Assembly (NCBI GenBank): GCA_036023115.1
Contig: JAYKKT010000090.1
Location: forward strand, 35,545,001 to 35,609,000
DNA length: 64,000 bases
Reading direction: 5' to 3'
Origin: Brasenia schreberi
Taxonomy: Eukaryota; Streptophyta; Magnoliopsida; Nymphaeales; Cabombaceae
Below, one piece after another: positions 59,565 to 64,000 of this stretch (position 1 is its first letter; the number at the start of each line of letters is the position of its first letter). The notes under the pieces were generated by a model. The model was given only the letters and a program-made list of their open reading frames with translations, was not told the origin of the DNA and did no database searches. Position numbers and translations under genes: made by a program.

Positions 59565-62312
59565 GACTTTTCTTTAGTGTCATGGGTAGTACCTATGAAT
59601 AGCCATCAACTCCCTCAAAGCAGTAGAAGAGCAGTTGTTATGCAAAGAAATGCACTAATATAAAAAACTCCAACAGTTTACCATGCATCAAAAACTTAAT
59701 TTTTATAAATCATCCCTCTACTTAAAAATCAGCTGATCTGAAGTATGTCTTCTACAAAAATTGATCAGATTTGATACGGAACAGAACAGAGCAATCACAA
59801 TCAATTCAGAGATGCTCATTATCAACAGTTGGCAAAAGGGGTGCACTATAGGACCTCAACTGCCTTCATCTGTAAACATGAAATGAGGCAGAGTAACTTA
59901 ACTCAAAGCTGAAGCTGTTAACACAAGGTGAAGCCCGCAAATGTGGACCTAGATGCACTACTCTACTGTCCTCTGGCTTTCCAGGCAACGCATTTCTTCA
60001 AAGTAAAAGCCTCGTTCACTAGAAAAACTTAAGAAAACTACCTTACAAGGAAGCCTTTCAGCCGCCTTATAAAAATGCATGCCAATCCACTCCCTCAAAT
60101 TCAATTTCCTTTCATGTGGCCTTCCCTCGAAAAAGTATATCTTCCTAGTTGGAACATCAACACAGCTTTGATCGATAGATACCCTAAATCTTTATTCCCA
60201 ACTAGTTACTGAATTTGCACTAGCCGTAGCCCTATTCCCAAATACGATGATCACATAAAAAAATCAGTATGTATTATATTCCCCAAAGCTAAATAGTGTG
60301 TGGAGGCAGTTAATATTTAAAACCTTAATTCTAAAGGGCGTTTCGAAAACGTGATTCTTTCCAACTTTTCTCCTTTCAGTAAATCATAAGAATGAATAAA
60401 CTGTACACAGCAGGAAGGAGATGATGTCTATGATGTCGCAAGTATCAATTGCCCTAAAAATACACGAAGGTGTTTAAATAATTCATGCTAAATGAGAAGT
60501 ATGGCCCAAACAAACCATGTCAATTTCTAAGAATCTAAACTTTATTGCAGATGAACTTTGCTTTCATACATAAAAATAGCAACATACAATCAGATTGGCT
60601 AGAGTTGATCAAATGGGATGGCCACCAAGCGATTGACAAAAATCTTTAGGCGACACCAGTGGAAAAAGACAAGTCTATTCTTTTAGTATGGTAGGAAATT
60701 TCACGCCTTTAACGGGGTGTAATTCAAAGGATGACACCAAGTTCCTTTTCCAAGACGAAACAGCAGATTCTATCCTCTCGTTAACACCAATCTAAAATGC
60801 GTGACCTACTTTCTCATCTCCAACCTGGTGCAGGTCACATTCAGTCACCTAAATGATCTTGGGGAGTTGGAAACAAAAGAAAAAAACATCTAATAAAATG
60901 AAATTATGTTTCTCACTTCGATAAAAAAAAAATGAGAAACCATATTGTAAAAATGTTACTCAAAAGTACTGCTATACAGTTAAGTACTGCTAGTAGATAG
61001 TTAAGTTTGTTAAGATCTAAGCAACAAAGTCATGGAATCAGACAGCAACACGTTACAGGAAACATGATGATTCAAGTTGGACGTGAACTTCCACAAACTT
61101 ACCCCAAGTGAGTCTTGCTACTTGTTAAATACAAGTCCACGAACGACTGAGGGTGGCAATCCTGTCATGAACTATTATTAGATATTAACCAAAATTCATG
61201 CCAAAGTTTGCCTACGGGACAGGCCATGGGGGTTTATAGTGCGTTACTTGCTCTCACGTGGCAGGTGTAAACATAAGAAACAAAATGTATATGTATTGTT
61301 TCTCTCGATCTCAAAACTACTTTTTCTTTTCATTTTATGAACTAAAAAGTACCAACTTTAGAACATCAACTTCTGGGCCTACATTTCATTCGTTTCATAT
61401 TAGAATACCAATTGGTCGAATCGACGCATGAAAGTGATAAAACATGCAATTGGATAACCGAACTCAGACACTAAACGGAAGCACAATGAACCAGGAGCTC
61501 GTCCAAGCAAAAGTTCTCAGAAATAATCCATAAGACCACCGTGCTGATTCAAGCAAGCTCTTAGTAATAACCCACAAGATCACCTTGTCAGCAAAAGTGG
61601 TGCACAATCCATAAGTCCGCGGCCCTCATTGAACTGAACTCGAACCGAATTCTTCCGACTCGCAATCCTCAAGCGCACATAAAACTTTAAGGAACATAGA
61701 GCACAATCAAGATCCAAGATAACGGAAACCACTGGAAAAGCAGAGCCGACGCTCAAACAGAAAATATACCTCTTTAAGTTCCTCGGTTTGCGCGTTTCAC
61801 TATCTCTGCGACCGACATATATCATAGGTATAGAAGAGCTCAATTTTCATTTCAAGCTAAAATAAACGAAAGAAAAATTTGATTTCCTCCCATAAAGCAG
61901 TGAAAATATCTAAACATCCATCATTGGCAGAGATACAAATGCATACAAGTCTCAAAGACTCCTTCAAGTTAAACTTCTCTCCGACATACGTGATCGCGAA
62001 ATGAGGCCGGATCGGCTCCCGGAGGACGGTATGGCACGCTTCATCAACAGCATCCTGATCAGATTCCCCGATTAGGTTTCGAGCTTATGAATAATAACAA
62101 AAACAAGGCGATGATGTTTCCGATAATCGCCCGAAGCGTGGGGCAGAGAGGACGCGAGAGCAGAGTCGATTCCAGGACCGGCAGACGCAGAAGGAAGCGG
62201 CGAACGACCTCGCCGGGAATTTGGAGATGACGTTTTCCATGGCGTCCGGCGAGACGACGACGTCAAAATTATCGCCTTTTTCTCCGTCGGTCTGCATTTT
62301 CCTCGCCGGCAT
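59565..62312 (-). pseudogene. Decayed partial duplicate of the F-box/FIST gene
   Basis: Segments line up in order with the gene at 35547-55894. Exon 1 with the F-box lies at 62140-62312, exon 2 at about 61940-62060 (frame intact, [16 protein letters not shown]), exon 3 at about 61770-61855 (with a TGA in frame), and exon 4 at about 61610-61690 (large deletion). Exon 5 remnants follow at about 61050-61170, exon 9 remnants at about 60690-60830, then intron 9 sequence to about 59565. Exons 6-8 and the great introns are missing (jump near 60940). The exon 1 donor is changed from GT to GC. It cannot make a FIST protein, though an F-box-only reading frame of 75 codons (62085-62312) remains. Confidence 0.9.
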
Positions 62313-62348
62313 CCTCCTCCTCGATTTCTGAAAAGATTGCGTTGGAAG

Positions 62349-62510
62349 ACACCGTCGAAAGAGAGAACAAAACTGGAGGGAATCGTTTGAATTTCGCTTG
62401 CTTATATACTCCTCCAGGTTGCCACCTGTACACCGTCGAAAGAGAGAACAAAACTGGAGGGAATCGTTTGAATTTCGCTTGCTTATATACTCCTCCAGGT
62501 TGCCATCTGT
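62349..62510. repeat. 81-bp direct duplication with two minus-strand TATA boxes
   Basis: Two copies (62349-62429 and 62430-62510) differ at one base near the end (CCACCTGT/CCATCTGT). On the minus strand each contains GAGTATATAAGC, so the pseudogene's presumed core promoter is doubled. The intact gene at 55.9 kb has no such sequence in its 5' flank. Confidence 0.92.
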
Positions 62511-62574
62511 CGAGCTTCTTCGAAAATATCGGAAGGGCTATTTCGCGGTAAATGTGGTAAAATGCCGTTAACTA

Positions 62575-63344
62575 CAACAACAACTAAGCCTTTTCCCATA
62601 CTAGACCGGACCAGCTACATGGACTCTTTGTTTTCACACAACACTATCATGTGCCATGTTAGCAGTTAACTCGCAATAAGCTAGATCATTTTTTATTGTC
62701 TTTTTCATACTTTTGTGGTCGTCCCCTACTTCTTTTAATACTTTCAAAATCTAGTTTTTCATACTTTCTTATATGTTCTTATTTTGATCTTCTTTCTATA
62801 TGTCCAAACTACCTTAAACGATATTTTCTCATTTTATCCTCTATTGGTGTCATACATAATTTATTTCTAATAACCTTATTATGTATACGGTCATCCATCT
62901 GAACATCTTTATTTTTGTCACAAACATCTTTTGTACACGTTGAACCATAAAACATGACAAGTCTAATTGTTGCTCTATAATATTTACCTTTTAACTTTAA
63001 TAGTATCTTCTTATCACAAACAATACTTGATAGTCCTCTCAACTTTAACCTACCAGCATTAATTCTATGCGTAACATCTCCATCAATTCTTCCATCACTC
63101 TTAAAAATTGATCCTAGTTATTTAAAATTTTTCTTTTGGAGGATGCAATGTGTGCCAATTTTAATTTTTATGTGCTTTGAATTAACCAAATGATCAAACT
63201 TACATTACATATATTCTGTCTTTGTTCTACTAAGTCGAAGGCCTTTACTTTCTAATGTTTCTAGTTCCAATTTTTTATTAACTTTTTTCTTTAAACTCTT
63301 CCACTAACACAATGTCATTTGCAAATAACATACGTCAAGGTACT
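62575..63344 (-). mobile_element. 5'-truncated, diverged RTE LINE
   Basis: CAA repeats and CTAAGCCTTTTCCCATACTA mark the 3' end; homology to the RT C-terminal region runs to GCAAATAACATACGTCAAGG. More diverged than the copies at 36.3 or 50.9 kb, with small deletions. Target-site duplication not evident. Confidence 0.9.
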
Positions 63345-64000
63345 TGTAGATGTGAAAATTTCACTTCAAGTCTTAAAGAAAACTTTTCAACACTACTTAG
63401 TTGCGCGAGTGTGTCAGCTAGTTTCCAAAAACTAGTAAAGTTTTGAATATGACTTTATGATTGTGGCTAAGCGAGATCTTTTCGCTTTAGGCCTTTTTGA
63501 ACAAATACTCAAGGGTCAGCCTAAACACTTTAAGGATTTCAAATGTGTAGGTGAAGTTTCAAATCCAAGTGAAAACAATGTGTTGATAAGAACAAACTCG
63601 TGCACTTTGGTTTCAAGTTTTAAAATCAACAAGTTCTAAAAAATAGAAACTCATTTTATTTTTAGATCTTGTTTTCCAATTTTTTTTGAGTGACCTAAAT
63701 ACCTCCAAAATTCATGAAAATTTTAAAGAACATAGCTTGGAATGTGGAGATTGTAAGACATTTTTTTTTTTTGAAAATTTGGGATTGGGATGATGCAGAA
63801 TTAAATCGACAAAGTTCTTCTACTTAGACACTCGAAACTGTTCTGTCATAGAAATATAGAGACCCAAAGATAGGTCTGTATCTCGGTGCTCAGAGCTCCA
63901 ATTTTAGTGAACTTAGTCTTATTGGAAAGCTATGGATTTCAACTTTCCAACGAGCTAAGATTCACTGAATTTGGATAATTACAGACAGAGTTATGGGATG
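63345..64000. other. Unassigned right-edge sequence
   Basis: No gene is supported. The phrases TTGGAAAGCTATGGATTTCA and CTTTCCAACGAGCTAAGATT near 63930 resemble non-coding parts of plant LTR elements, but I cannot place them in a family from this window. Confidence 0.4.

Overview
This is a flowering-plant nuclear genome segment. The evidence is short exons with consistent GT-AG introns, plant-type gene families, and a heavy load of RTE-type LINEs, Ty1/copia LTR elements and hAT-like DNA transposons. The sequence alone does not let me name the species. Three host genes are recognisable, plus one decayed gene copy. All intron-exon models below were read by hand from frame, splice sites and family conservation; phases were checked exon by exon and are consistent.

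Layout. 1-7465: the 3' end of a copia element (LTR 750-1068), a hAT/DUF659 transposase fragment (1078-1995), then a full-length RTE LINE on the minus strand (2558-5830) with a perfect 20-bp target-site duplication. 7466-34112 (minus): the DNA-repair translocase/helicase gene FANCM, 18 coding exons over 26.6 kb, with its introns filled by copia fragments, RTE tails and hAT-like elements. 34113-35546: intergenic, with a 280-bp-period duplication. 35547-55894 (minus): an F-box/FIST-domain gene (At5g63520-like), 10 coding exons over 20.3 kb. Its 9.2-kb intron 7 carries a nest of transposons: an RTE copy split by a copia element, which itself contains two RTE copies and a hAT-like element that in turn contains another RTE copy. 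55895-58420: intergenic with two tandem-repeat arrays. 58666-59121 (plus): an intronless class II cytosolic small heat-shock protein gene with heat-shock elements and a TATA box. 59565-62312 (minus): a decayed partial duplicate of the F-box/FIST gene, preceded by a duplicated 81-bp TATA-containing segment. 62575-64000: another RTE copy and unassigned sequence.

There is no operon logic here. The host genes are functionally separate: FANCM in replication-fork and crossover control, F-box/FIST in ubiquitin-ligase targeting with a sensory-type domain, sHSP in heat-induced protein protection. What links the window is transposon history. Several insertions can be ordered in time because their target-site duplications are readable, and the duplicated F-box pseudogene preserves an intron layout that lacks the large transposon nest.

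Most notable points: the apparent absence of the FANCM C-terminal half in the window; a hAT-like family with GTATCG/CGATAC-rich ends, seen in at least three copies with 8-bp duplications; a frame-breaking one-base loss in the full-length RTE that another copy in this window does not share; and the F-box pseudogene with a doubled core promoter. I found no CRISPR array, rRNA or convincing tRNA gene.
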